Shown here: positions 1 through 6,421 of the stretch, in pieces
Layout: every line of letters begins with the position of its first letter
Numbering within the stretch: position 1 is the first letter of the stretch
Assembly (NCBI GenBank): GCA_964525945.1
Contig: CAZGKX010000061.1
Coordinates: 1-14,713 of the forward strand
Source of the DNA: CAZGKX01 sp964525945
Lineage (GTDB): Bacteria; Pseudomonadota; Gammaproteobacteria; Legionellales; Legionellaceae
DNA length: 14,713 nucleotides
Direction: 5' to 3'
Position numbers and translations under genes: made by a program
Notes under the pieces: model-generated
Database searches by the model: none
What the model saw: the letters and a program-made list of their open reading frames with translations, nothing else
Told to the model about the DNA's origin: nothing

Positions 1-1009
1 CGCTTCTCATTATCATTTTAGTGCTGTTGATAAGCAAACCATTTTGTTTGGATCAGGAGCTATCAAAGGCGTGGGTGAAGCAGCGATTCAAACCATTATT
101 CAAGAACGTGAAACCCAAGGGGCTTTCACGGGACTGTTTAATGTTTGCCAGCGTTTAGATACCCGCAAAGTGAATCGTCGGGTGTTGGATGCCTTGATTA
201 AAAGTGGCAGCATGGATGACTGGCGCATTGAACGAGCCGTGTTAGCTGCTTCGCTGGAATGTGCAATGCAGGTGGGCGCCCGTTCCTTGCAAAACCAACA
301 TGTGGGACAAACTGATTTATTGGCGTTATTGGATGATGTGGTTCAAGAAGAGCCTTATGTCAGTGCAACTCCCTGGCCCATTCAAACACGATTAAATGCT
401 GAAAAAGAAACATTAGGGTTTTATTTAACAGGGCATCCAGCGGATCCGTATCTCCAAGAATTTAAGTCGTTTGCACAACCTATCTCCAAGCTTTCGCTCA
501 GCCAGGGGAAAAAAGCGATTGTTTGTGGTTTAGTGACCAACATCCGTAAAATTATAACCAAACGTGGCAAAAAATTAGCTATCATTGGCTTAGAAGAACG
601 GCAAGGCAATATGGATGTTGTTGCTTTTTCAGAATTGTTTGAACCTTTGCAATCGGCCATTGTGGTCGGGGAAATATTGGTGGTGGAAGGGGAGTTAAGC
701 AAAGACGATTATTCGGGTGGAATTCGAATGACAGCCACCATGCTGTATGCTGTTGCAGAAGCGCGTACCCGTTTTGCGAAATGCCTCGCATTCAAATTAA
801 CCGAGCATGATCGTTCTTGGCTGCCTTTGTTAAAAGATGCTATAAAAGCCCACAAAGGTGGTTGTGTTGTGCAAATTCATTATTCGAATGCACAAGCTGT
901 GGCTTCATTAAATCTAGGCAAGGAATGGTCTGTGCAGCCCAGCGATCATTTGGTCAATCAATTGATGGGTATTATGGACGGGCGTTGTGTGGAATTATGT
1001 TATGATTAG
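1..1009 (+). CDS. dnaE: DNA polymerase III subunit alpha, C-terminal part (5' end outside window)
   Basis: This is the catalytic subunit of the replicative DNA polymerase, acting at the fork with the clamp and the tau/clamp-loader complex. Only the last ~335 codons are present; the reading frame is open from base 2, so the gene enters from the left edge. Visible in order are a helix-hairpin-helix DNA-binding motif (GAIKGVGEAAI, codons from about base 53), the conserved YLTGHP segment near base 422, and an OB-fold region at about 500-760 (TKRGKKLAIIGLEER). The C-terminal tau-binding domain at about 770-1006 ends in VELCYD, like E. coli VELEFD. The polymerase active-site aspartates lie upstream and cannot be checked. 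Similarity to E. coli DnaE (recalled) is continuous to the last residue, so the 3' end is intact. A T-run follows the stop at 1012-1019, but I see no convincing stem for a terminator. Confidence 0.96.
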   Translation, partial: ASHYHFSAVDKQTILFGSGAIKGVGEAAIQTIIQERETQGAFTGLFNVCQRLDTRKVNRRVLDALIKSGSMDDWRIERAVLAASLECAMQVGARSLQNQHVGQTDLLALLDDVVQEEPYVSATPWPIQTRLNAEKETLGFYLTGHPADPYLQEFKSFAQPISKLSLSQGKKAIVCGLVTNIRKIITKRGKKLAIIGLEERQGNMDVVAFSELFEPLQSAIVVGEILVVEGELSKDDYSGGIRMTATMLYAVAEARTRFAKCLAFKLTEHDRSWLPLLKDAIKAHKGGCVVQIHYSNAQAVASLNLGKEWSVQPSDHLVNQLMGIMDGRCVELCYD

Positions 1010-1077
1010 CCTTTTTTTACGTGCAATCATACGCTAACATGATGTTTCTTTACATTGGCTTTTAAATGGATTCTTAA

Positions 1078-1677
1078 ATGCGTTTGTTACGCCTTTTAGC
1101 TATTTTTTTTCTCACATTAACCCTGTCATTGTTGGGGCATTCGGCTGTTGTGGACAAACAAAATTTAAATGCCTATCGGAGTTTTTGGTACCCTACTTAC
1201 CATGGCCAGCGATTGGATTATTGCAGTGTTGACCGGAATACATGCGGAGAAAAAATAGCAACACGTTATTGCCAACTCATGGGTTATGAAAAAGCAGTGC
1301 AACAAGTGATTGCTCACAACGTTGGATTAACCCATAACCTTGATAAAAAAATGCGTTGCCAAGGCTGGACGTGCAATGGCTTTAAACTCATAAAATGCGC
1401 TAAAAAAATTGTTCATCGGCCCGCAGCAAATTATTACTATCGCCAACGTGCGTTCGCTTTTCCCCGTTATGATCATTATCGTATAGCTTGGTGCTATGAG
1501 AATCAGGACGGTTGCGGGCAACGGGCGGCTACTTCCTTTTGTCGACGCATGGGCTATCTAAAATCTTCAGAATTTAAACAACAGCTCCATGTTGATGCTA
1601 CTCGTGCTTTGGGTGATCAACGTTTGTGTTTTGGATCTCAGTGTGCAGGCTTCAGCCGTATTGTTTGTTCCCGTTAA
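1078..1677 (+). CDS. Exported protein with two tandem six-cysteine repeats, function unknown
   Basis: The 199-residue protein starts with a typical signal peptide (MRLLRLLAIFFLTLTLSLLG, cleavage probably near HSA at 21-23), so it should leave the cytoplasm. The mature part is an internal duplication. Unit 1 covers residues ~35-110 and unit 2 ~124-198. Each has six cysteines in the same order: RxxxC, CG(E/Q)(K/R)AA/IA, xxC(Q/R)xMGY, xxC, C(N/A)GF and (K/V)C. Shared blocks include CGEKIATRYCQLMGY versus CGQRAATSFCRRMGY, and CNGFKLIKC versus CAGFSRIVC. An even number of well-spaced cysteines in an exported protein suggests disulphides. I do not recognise a named family beyond a vague resemblance to small Cys-rich repeat proteins with an R-x-D/W-C ... 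CG ... AA ... FC ... GY pattern. The start has only a weak ribosome binding site (TGGA near 1067). It is probably transcribed separately from dnaE. Confidence 0.85.
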   Translation: MRLLRLLAIFFLTLTLSLLGHSAVVDKQNLNAYRSFWYPTYHGQRLDYCSVDRNTCGEKIATRYCQLMGYEKAVQQVIAHNVGLTHNLDKKMRCQGWTCNGFKLIKCAKKIVHRPAANYYYRQRAFAFPRYDHYRIAWCYENQDGCGQRAATSFCRRMGYLKSSEFKQQLHVDATRALGDQRLCFGSQCAGFSRIVCSR

Positions 1678-1746
1678 ACCGTTATTTTGAAACCTGGTCT
1701 ATACTTATAGCTAAGCATCAAGGATCTGATAACTTGGGAGAGGAAA

Positions 1747-2100
1747 ATGAGCGATTTAAAATCAAAAATCCCCGATATAAATGAAATTACTTCAATGGCA
1801 GGTAAATTGTTTAAAGATGTTAAAAACAGCATCACCGAAATTATAAGCGACTACAAACAAAAACACCCAGAGTCACCACCAGTGACCAGCGAGCCCGTAG
1901 CTGCAACCCCTCCCAAAGAAACAACGGCAGAGCAAACCATCGTTGAACCTCCTCCACCTACTATGGAAATAGAGCCCCAAGCTCCAGTCGCTCCAGCGGA
2001 AACGCAACAAGAGGTAATTGAACAAGAGGCAATTGAAGAACCTGATCTATTGCTAAATATAGAGAAAGAGAAAAAGAAAAAACCGCTCATCGACGAATAG
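1747..2100 (+). CDS. Small acidic Pro/Glu-rich protein, function unknown
   Basis: The 117-residue protein has no signal peptide. Its N-terminal ~45 residues look like an amphipathic helix (DLKSKIPDINEITSMAGKLF, then KDVKNSITEIISDYKQKH). The middle (~45-98) is a low-complexity Pro/Glu/Thr/Ala stretch, likely disordered. The tail is a charged cluster with five lysines among glutamates (EKEKKKK) ending PLIDE. A strong Shine-Dalgarno sequence (GGGAGAGG, 1736-1743) sits three bases before the ATG, which argues for real translation. A TATACT box at 1700-1705 could be a -10 element but lacks a matching -35. The helix-plus-tail layout recalls small cytoplasmic proteins that bind membranes or surfaces, but no function can be assigned. 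It is convergent with sohB. Confidence 0.78.
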   Translation: MSDLKSKIPDINEITSMAGKLFKDVKNSITEIISDYKQKHPESPPVTSEPVAATPPKETTAEQTIVEPPPPTMEIEPQAPVAPAETQQEVIEQEAIEEPDLLLNIEKEKKKKPLIDE

Positions 2101-2121
2101 GTTTAAGAGTGTTGATACAAT

Positions 2122-2148
2122 CATTAAATAAACCTCAAGTGCTTGAGG
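2122..2148 (-). terminator. Likely intrinsic terminator of sohB
   Basis: Read on the minus strand, a perfect inverted repeat CCTCAA-GCAC-TTGAGG (2133-2148) is followed directly by TTTATTTAATG, a T-rich tract as expected for rho-independent termination. It lies 24 bases past the sohB stop codon. On the plus strand no T-run follows the stem, so it should mainly serve sohB. A second, larger inverted repeat (GGGCTAG 2147-2153 with CTAGCCC 2172-2178) overlaps it and reaches the sohB stop; its role is unclear. Confidence 0.55.
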
Positions 2149-2171
2149 GCTAGGCTACCCAACTGGCGAAA

Positions 2172-3107
2172 CTAGCCCCAAGGATGCAGTAACCCTGCGG
2201 CAGGCTTTAATATTTTTCCCACAAGCGATTGTTTGCCATGAATCGTAATTTTAAATGCGTTATGTGACAGCATTTTGTTATTTAAATATTCGTCGCTCGT
2301 TTGTAAACTGTCCACTAAATTTAAATCCAAAGCATCTTTTGCCAACCAATGTTCCCCGGTGGACACCTTATTCATGTCCAATTGTTGACGATTTTTTAGA
2401 ACATAATTCCGGAAATTTTCATGAATAAGTTCTAAATCTTCCTTGAATTTGAGGCGGGCTTTGTCCGTATTTTCTCCAAACATCGTTAAGGTGCGTTTGT
2501 ATTCACCAGCAGTTAATAATTCGACATCAATGTGATTTTTTTGCAATAAGCGGTGAAAATTGGGGATTTGGGCAACCACGCCAATGGAACCTATGATTGC
2601 GAACGGCGCTGCTATGATTTTATCGGCTACACATGCCATCAGGTAGCCACCGCTTGCTGCAACCTTGTCAATACAAGCCGTTATGCGAATATTTTTGTCC
2701 TTGATACGCTGCAATTGGGCTGCAGCAAGACCATAGCCATTCACTGAACCGCCAGGACTTTCGATGCGAACGACAACTTCGTCTTCAGGTTTGGCAATGG
2801 CTAAAACAGCATTGATTTCATCTCGAAGTTGTTCGACTTGCGATGCTTTGATATCTCCCATAAAATCCAAGACAAAGCAAGTGGCTTGTTCCGTTTTGGA
2901 TTTTTTCTTTGTCTTTAATTTTTGACCATGAATGGCTTTGAGCATTTTGGCTTGCACATCACTTCTTTCTTTATTAAGAGGGGTTATTTCCAATTTAGGC
3001 CTTGGTTTTTTCCCTAAGGCGAGCATACCTCCAATCAAGATAAGCAGAGCCACCACGAGCGTAAATGCTTTCAAAGCAAATAAACCATACTGCGCAAGAA
3101 ATTCCAT
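2172..3107 (-). CDS. sohB: SohB, inner-membrane S49-family serine peptidase
   Basis: This 311-residue protein is an SppA-like peptidase with a Ser/Lys dyad, anchored in the inner membrane with the catalytic domain outside the cytoplasm. A membrane segment spans ~8-30, followed by a basic linker (~33-72) and the peptidase domain from ~76. The VRIESPGGSVNGYG block (113-126) and the KVAASGGYLMA motif are clear. Ser152 in ASGG is the predicted nucleophile and Lys204 in GEYKRTLTMFGEN the general base. The length is slightly under E. coli SohB (about 349 residues), with a shorter N-terminal linker. The ATG at 3107 gives the membrane anchor at once; its ribosome binding site is weak (GGATG on the minus strand). 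It is monocistronic or transcribed with the DUF1810 gene 145 bases upstream, though it has its own promoter candidate. The family is thought to degrade membrane or signal-peptide fragments; the exact substrate is unknown. Confidence 0.94.
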   Translation of the reverse strand: MEFLAQYGLFALKAFTLVVALLILIGGMLALGKKPRPKLEITPLNKERSDVQAKMLKAIHGQKLKTKKKSKTEQATCFVLDFMGDIKASQVEQLRDEINAVLAIAKPEDEVVVRIESPGGSVNGYGLAAAQLQRIKDKNIRITACIDKVAASGGYLMACVADKIIAAPFAIIGSIGVVAQIPNFHRLLQKNHIDVELLTAGEYKRTLTMFGENTDKARLKFKEDLELIHENFRNYVLKNRQQLDMNKVSTGEHWLAKDALDLNLVDSLQTSDEYLNNKMLSHNAFKITIHGKQSLVGKILKPAAGLLHPWG

Positions 3108-3139
3108 GTGACATCCATCAATGAACCAATTAAAACGCC

Positions 3140-3168
3140 ATTATCACTGCCATACCCTTGTGATGCAA
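3140..3168 (-). promoter_or_regulatory. Candidate sigma-70 promoter of sohB
   Basis: On the minus strand TTGCAT (3168-3163) is followed after 17 bases by GATAAT (3145-3140), five of six bases matching the -10 consensus. The -35 match is only partial. The position, about 33 bases upstream of the sohB ATG, fits. Confidence 0.4.
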
Positions 3169-3211
3169 GCTCAGGCTGGTATTTTTCTTACGATAATAGA
3201 GGTCTATTGAC

Positions 3212-3237
3212 CAGCCACTGCATGAGGGCCGTGGCTG
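3212..3237. other. Inverted repeat downstream of the DUF1810 gene
   Basis: CAGCCAC (3212-3218) and GTGGCTG (3231-3237) form a 7-bp stem with a 12-base loop, 16 bases past the DUF1810 stop. No T-run follows on the minus strand, so an intrinsic terminator is doubtful. An adjacent short hairpin GGTC-TATT-GACC (3201-3212) overlaps by one base. Confidence 0.3.
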
Positions 3238-3252
3238 AGTTGTAACCCGAGT

Positions 3253-4071
3253 TTAGCAACACCATTTTGATGCCGTGGATTCGCGACGTGTTGTCAATTC
3301 AATGTCTTCGCCTTCAGTGCTATCACGCTCTTTAGGTTTGCCGAACAGGCATGATAAAAATTTATCTTTGCATGTTGATGGCTTTTTATAGGATACAGGG
3401 CGATTCTGATGTAACCCCGACGATGTTTCTCTTGCAGGTGCAAGCAAAGGTGTTTTTATAGTAACAGAGGCTGGTATTGGTTGTTCTATTTGACGGTGAA
3501 AGCGCTCATTTTGAGAAGGGACGTGATCGTTGCTTGGTTGCTGCAAAAGCGCAGATAAAGTGCGTTGGCTTTCTTTGTATCCTTGAACAGCCAAGAGATT
3601 GAATAGTTCATTGCAGGTAATAACTGTATCCGTGAGTGTGTTTGCAACGGTATTGTCAAAGCCCCATTCCGGCTCATTCAACAAATGTTCGGCGGCTTGT
3701 TGAAAAAGCGTGATGCTGTTGACAAATTTTTCCGAGTCGATTGGTGACCCCATAATTTGATCCAGGGGTCTAGGAAGGAGATTTTTTATTTGCTTTAACA
3801 TCTCTAAATAACGTTGACCTAAAACAGGATGACAAAGGTAATCACAGGCTTCCTCCAAATCCTTTATACCAAAATATTTTGCGATGGGGCTTCGTCCTAA
3901 GGATTCCAATTGTGGAAGAATATACCAAATCCAACAGGTGGTTTTTTCACCACGCTGCATTTCCCTCACCACATCCTTATACGGTGTGCCATGTGTGCCG
4001 TGCGCTTGAGCCTCTATAAAACGTCGTAGGCCTTGGTATTTATTTTGAGGAAATATATGGGCAGTTCTCAT
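3253..4071 (-). CDS. DUF1810-family protein with long C-terminal tail ending in Cys-Cys
   Basis: With the chosen start the protein has 272 residues. Residues ~16-176 match the DUF1810 family as I recall it: RFIEAQ, then an MQRGEKTTCWIWYILPQL block, LGRSPIAKYFGI (58-69), HPVLGQR (81-87), and a closing LLAVQGYKESQRTL segment. The biochemical role of DUF1810 is not established to my knowledge. The family is usually little longer than the domain; here ~95 extra residues follow. They are polar, Ser/Thr/Gln/Pro-rich and probably disordered, with CKDKFLSCLFGKPKER, an acidic patch (EGEDIE), then TTRRESTASKWCC at the very end. I chose ATG 4071 because AAGGATGGA lies just upstream at good spacing; the in-frame ATG at 4083 has a Shine-Dalgarno only directly against it. 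The tail could be a secretion or lipid-attachment signal (inference). Confidence 0.88.
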   Translation of the reverse strand: MRTAHIFPQNKYQGLRRFIEAQAHGTHGTPYKDVVREMQRGEKTTCWIWYILPQLESLGRSPIAKYFGIKDLEEACDYLCHPVLGQRYLEMLKQIKNLLPRPLDQIMGSPIDSEKFVNSITLFQQAAEHLLNEPEWGFDNTVANTLTDTVITCNELFNLLAVQGYKESQRTLSALLQQPSNDHVPSQNERFHRQIEQPIPASVTIKTPLLAPARETSSGLHQNRPVSYKKPSTCKDKFLSCLFGKPKERDSTEGEDIELTTRRESTASKWCC

Positions 4072-4114
4072 TAAACAATCCATCCTTACAATTACACCGC
4101 ATTAATGGTTTCAT

Positions 4115-4143
4115 ATTATACACATTTGTTGTTTGACAATCAA
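4115..4143 (-). promoter_or_regulatory. Sigma-70 promoter of the DUF1810 gene
   Basis: On the minus strand TTGATT (4143-4138), a 17-base spacer, then a perfect TATAAT (4120-4115). Transcription would start near 4108, giving a leader of ~37 bases to ATG 4071 (25 to ATG 4083). This is the best promoter match in the window. Confidence 0.65.
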
Positions 4144-4205
4144 ATGATGAGTGGTTCTTTCAATATTCAATCCTAAATTTCATGTTTTAATTCAATTTTT
4201 GAAAG

Positions 4206-4214
4206 TGGTACTAT
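4206..4214 (+). promoter_or_regulatory. Extended -10 promoter of the uracil-DNA glycosylase gene
   Basis: TGG-TACTAT is an extended -10 element (TGn plus five of six consensus bases). No good -35 hexamer is found at the usual distance, as is common for extended -10 promoters. A start near 4221 would give ~48 bases of leader to the TTG at 4269, room for the AAGGTAGGA ribosome binding site, but only ~15 to the GTG at 4236. Confidence 0.45.
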
Positions 4215-4268
4215 AGGGCATATTTGCCGTGAACCGTGTTGAATCAATACAAACAAGGTAGGATCAGA

Positions 4269-4895
4269 TTGCGAGATTATTACTTGGACCAATTAGGCAT
4301 CGTTGCGTGGGAAGTGCGCCACAGAAATCCACCGAATTTGTCAAAATCACTGTTGGATGAATTGACCACTACGGTGTCAACTTGCACACGTTGCCCGTTG
4401 CACCTGTCACGATCGAACACCGTATTTGCTCGAGGGAATCCGGATGCTAAATTAATGGTGGTTGGTGAGGCGCCGGGTTTTCATGAAGATCAACAAGGCT
4501 TGCCTTTTGTAGGGAAAGCGGGTGGGTTGTTAAACAACATGCTGTCAAGTGTTGGATTCAGCCAAGAACAGATCTATATCGCGAATGTTTTAAAATGCAG
4601 ACCACCCAATAATCGCGATCCCCAAGCCGAAGAAATAAAACAATGTGGATCCCATTTAAGCCGCCAAATTGAATTGATAAACCCTGCATTGATCCTGGCC
4701 GTGGGCCGCTTTGCAGGCCAATATTTATTAAAATCCATGCTGTCTCTAGCAAAAATGCGATCACGTGTTCATCAATACGAAGGAATTGACGTGATTGTCA
4801 GTTACCATCCTGCTTATTTACTTAGAAATCCTTCTGATAAAAAAAAGGCGTACGAAGATTTATTGGTTGTAAAATCAATATTGAGCAAAGTATGA
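4269..4895 (+). CDS. Family 4 uracil-DNA glycosylase (iron-sulfur)
   Basis: The enzyme removes uracil from DNA, starting base excision repair after cytosine deamination. From the TTG start it has 208 residues. Four cysteines that would bind a 4Fe-4S cluster are present: CTRC (39 and 42), KCRPP (110) and QC (126). Motif A is GEAPGFHEDQQGLPFVGKAG (66-85), and motif B is HPAYLLRNPS (180-189), both typical of family 4. The start is uncertain. TTG 4269 has a strong Shine-Dalgarno (AAGGTAGGA, 4255-4263, five bases away) and yields MRDYYLDQLGI, a family-like beginning. GTG 4236 is in frame, adds 11 residues, but has no ribosome binding site. The gene leads a likely two-gene transcript with the hydrolase-fold gene 42 bases downstream; no shared pathway is evident. 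Confidence 0.93.
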   Translation: MRDYYLDQLGIVAWEVRHRNPPNLSKSLLDELTTTVSTCTRCPLHLSRSNTVFARGNPDAKLMVVGEAPGFHEDQQGLPFVGKAGGLLNNMLSSVGFSQEQIYIANVLKCRPPNNRDPQAEEIKQCGSHLSRQIELINPALILAVGRFAGQYLLKSMLSLAKMRSRVHQYEGIDVIVSYHPAYLLRNPSDKKKAYEDLLVVKSILSKV

Positions 4896-4937
4896 TCTAT
4901 ACTGAACCATAGGGATGTAATAAATTGAGAACGCGCT

Positions 4938-5789
4938 ATGAAATTGGTCAGGCATGGGCATTCGGGAGAAGAAAAGCCTGGCATCCTCGATGAAAATAGC
5001 AATATTAGAGATTTATCGCATGTCATTCCAGACATCAATCCCGATGCTTTAGCCAAAGAAGAATTTTTAAGGGCCTTAAAGTCTCTGGATCTCAATGCCT
5101 TGCCATTCGTTGAAAAAAATGTTCGATTAGGCGCATGCCTTCACAAACCTGGCAAAGTGATCTGTGTGGGTTATAACTCAAAATTGCATGCCATGGAAAT
5201 GGGAGTTACTCCCCTTGTAAATGACATGGTCGTATTTTTAAAACCAAGCAGTGCTGTGTGCGGTCCGAATGATCCTATTTTTCACACCCGGCACACTAAA
5301 AAATTGGATTGGGAAGCCGAGTTGGCCATTGTGATTGCCAAACAAGGAAAATACATCTCCAAATCAGACGCTAAAAATTATATTTTTGGGTATGCATGCA
5401 TGAATGACTTGTCTGAGCGGTATTTGCAATTGGAGACGTGCGATACGCAATACACGAAAGGCAAAGGTTTTGATAATGCGGCTCCGATTGGTCCCTATCT
5501 TGTGACCAAAGATGAAATCAGCCAATCCAACAATCTTCACATTCAATTATGGGTCAACAATCAATTGCGTCAGAATTTTAACACTGTTGATTATATTCAT
5601 AATGACGAGGCTATTGTTTCTTATTTAAGCCAATATTTTACCCTTTATCCGGGAGATATCATCTCCATGGGCTCGGCACCTGGCAGTGCGCGTTCTTGGG
5701 GGGAACAATATTTAAAGCCAGGCGATAAAGTACGGCTCAGTATTGAGGGCTTAGGCACCCAAGAGCAGGATGTTATTGTTGAGCCATAA
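4938..5789 (+). CDS. Fumarylacetoacetate hydrolase-fold enzyme
   Basis: This 283-residue cytoplasmic protein belongs to the FAH superfamily, whose members cut C-C bonds in 2-oxo or 2,4-dioxo acids, or hydrate or decarboxylate such acids, with a divalent metal. The layout is usual: an N-terminal domain (1-~68) and a catalytic domain from KVICVGYNS (73-81). Metal ligands by family pattern are Glu126 and Glu128 (DWEAELAIVI) and Asp157 (MNDLSER). GKGFDNAAPIGPYL (175-188) matches the GKSFDTFAPIGPWL type block. The final loop is unusual: where relatives have a TGTPAGVG-like motif, here there is SMGSAPGSARSW (243-254). The end (YLKPGDKV ... IEGLGTQEQ) is canonical. The Shine-Dalgarno is weak. The substrate cannot be told from sequence; acylpyruvate or oxaloacetate-type substrates are common in relatives. 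Confidence 0.9.
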   Translation: MKLVRHGHSGEEKPGILDENSNIRDLSHVIPDINPDALAKEEFLRALKSLDLNALPFVEKNVRLGACLHKPGKVICVGYNSKLHAMEMGVTPLVNDMVVFLKPSSAVCGPNDPIFHTRHTKKLDWEAELAIVIAKQGKYISKSDAKNYIFGYACMNDLSERYLQLETCDTQYTKGKGFDNAAPIGPYLVTKDEISQSNNLHIQLWVNNQLRQNFNTVDYIHNDEAIVSYLSQYFTLYPGDIISMGSAPGSARSWGEQYLKPGDKVRLSIEGLGTQEQDVIVEP

Positions 5790-5900
5790 CCACTTGAATA
5801 CCGTGCATCAAGTCTGAGTGAGCGCCAGATCATTTTGTAATACACACACACGGGTAGGGTAATAGTTGGGCTTTCCGGCCGGGGCGTTTGCTCGGGTGAA

Positions 5901-5928
5901 TTAACATGTTTGATGAAATTAGTATAGA
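5901..5928 (+). promoter_or_regulatory. Candidate promoter of the Cys-rich membrane protein gene
   Basis: TTAACA (5901-5906, five of six consensus bases), a 16-base spacer, then TATAGA (5923-5928, four of six). Initiation near 5935 would leave ~40 bases of leader to the ATG. A second choice in the same place is TATAAG (5930-5935), but it lacks a spaced -35. Confidence 0.35.
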
Positions 5929-5975
5929 CTATAAGTGTGAGGTATAAAAAGTTGACTTTGTTCACGGAGGATAAA

Positions 5976-6245
5976 ATGGACACCGAAAAAAATTGTAAAA
6001 TTTCTGCCTGTTGCCGTACTCATGGCTGCAAAATCGTGGGTATGGTGTTGTTGGTTATAGCCACTATTTTAACGATTATCACTTACAATGGAATGGGTAT
6101 TTTTGGTTTATTCATCGTTGGTTTGGTGTTTTGTTGCCATGATCATCTTTCTTGCAAATCCCATTCTGCATGTTGCGATGATGAGCTGCACGGCTGCTGT
6201 GATAAAAAAGAATGCGATATCAGCGAAAAAAATGACGTGATGTAA
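5976..6245 (+). CDS. Small Cys-rich membrane protein, function unknown
   Basis: The 89-residue protein starts at ATG 5976, fixed by a near-ideal Shine-Dalgarno (GGAGG, 5966-5970, five bases away); the frame is open further upstream, but without a ribosome binding site. A short polar N-terminus carries four cysteines (CKISACCRTHGC). Then comes a ~35-residue hydrophobic stretch (CKIVGMVLLVIATILTI, GMGIFGLFIVGLVFCC), enough for two membrane segments around a Tyr-Asn-Gly turn. The C-terminal part has HDHLSC, SACC, GCC and KKEC clusters among acidic residues. With Cys/His clusters on both sides of a hairpin, both ends could face the same side and together bind metal; this is inference. No family is recognised. 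Confidence 0.8.
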   Translation: MDTEKNCKISACCRTHGCKIVGMVLLVIATILTIITYNGMGIFGLFIVGLVFCCHDHLSCKSHSACCDDELHGCCDKKECDISEKNDVM

Positions 6246-6254
6246 CCTTCAATT

Positions 6255-6325
6255 TTCGCGAAGGCAGGGATCCATCTACAATAAAGGCCCAGCCCTCATT
6301 GAAAATGGATTTCCTGCTTGAGCGA
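6255..6325. repeat. Degraded palindromic REP/MITE-like element
   Basis: The left arm TTCGCGAAGGCAGGGATCCAT (6255-6275, 21 bases) is an imperfect inverted copy of the right arm ending AGCGA (6305-6325), with a ~30-base centre. The text resembles the widespread intergenic element of gammaproteobacteria in which a GCGAAAGCGGGAATCCAT arm faces an ATGGATTCCCGC arm (recalled). Several mismatches suggest an old copy. It fills much of the gap between the Cys-rich protein and chagasin genes and could fold in the transcript. Confidence 0.5.
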
Positions 6326-6421
6326 GGATGGTCTTGTTGTCGCCATTGAGATTGATTGATTTAAATTTTAAAAATGGAACAAGGGGCTTTATCCCCATAA
6401 CCAATAAGGTTTTTCTATTCT

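Noticed and set aside
5838..5852. CA dinucleotide run as a phase-variable repeat
   Set aside because: Only about five units, between genes, not placed in a promoter spacer.
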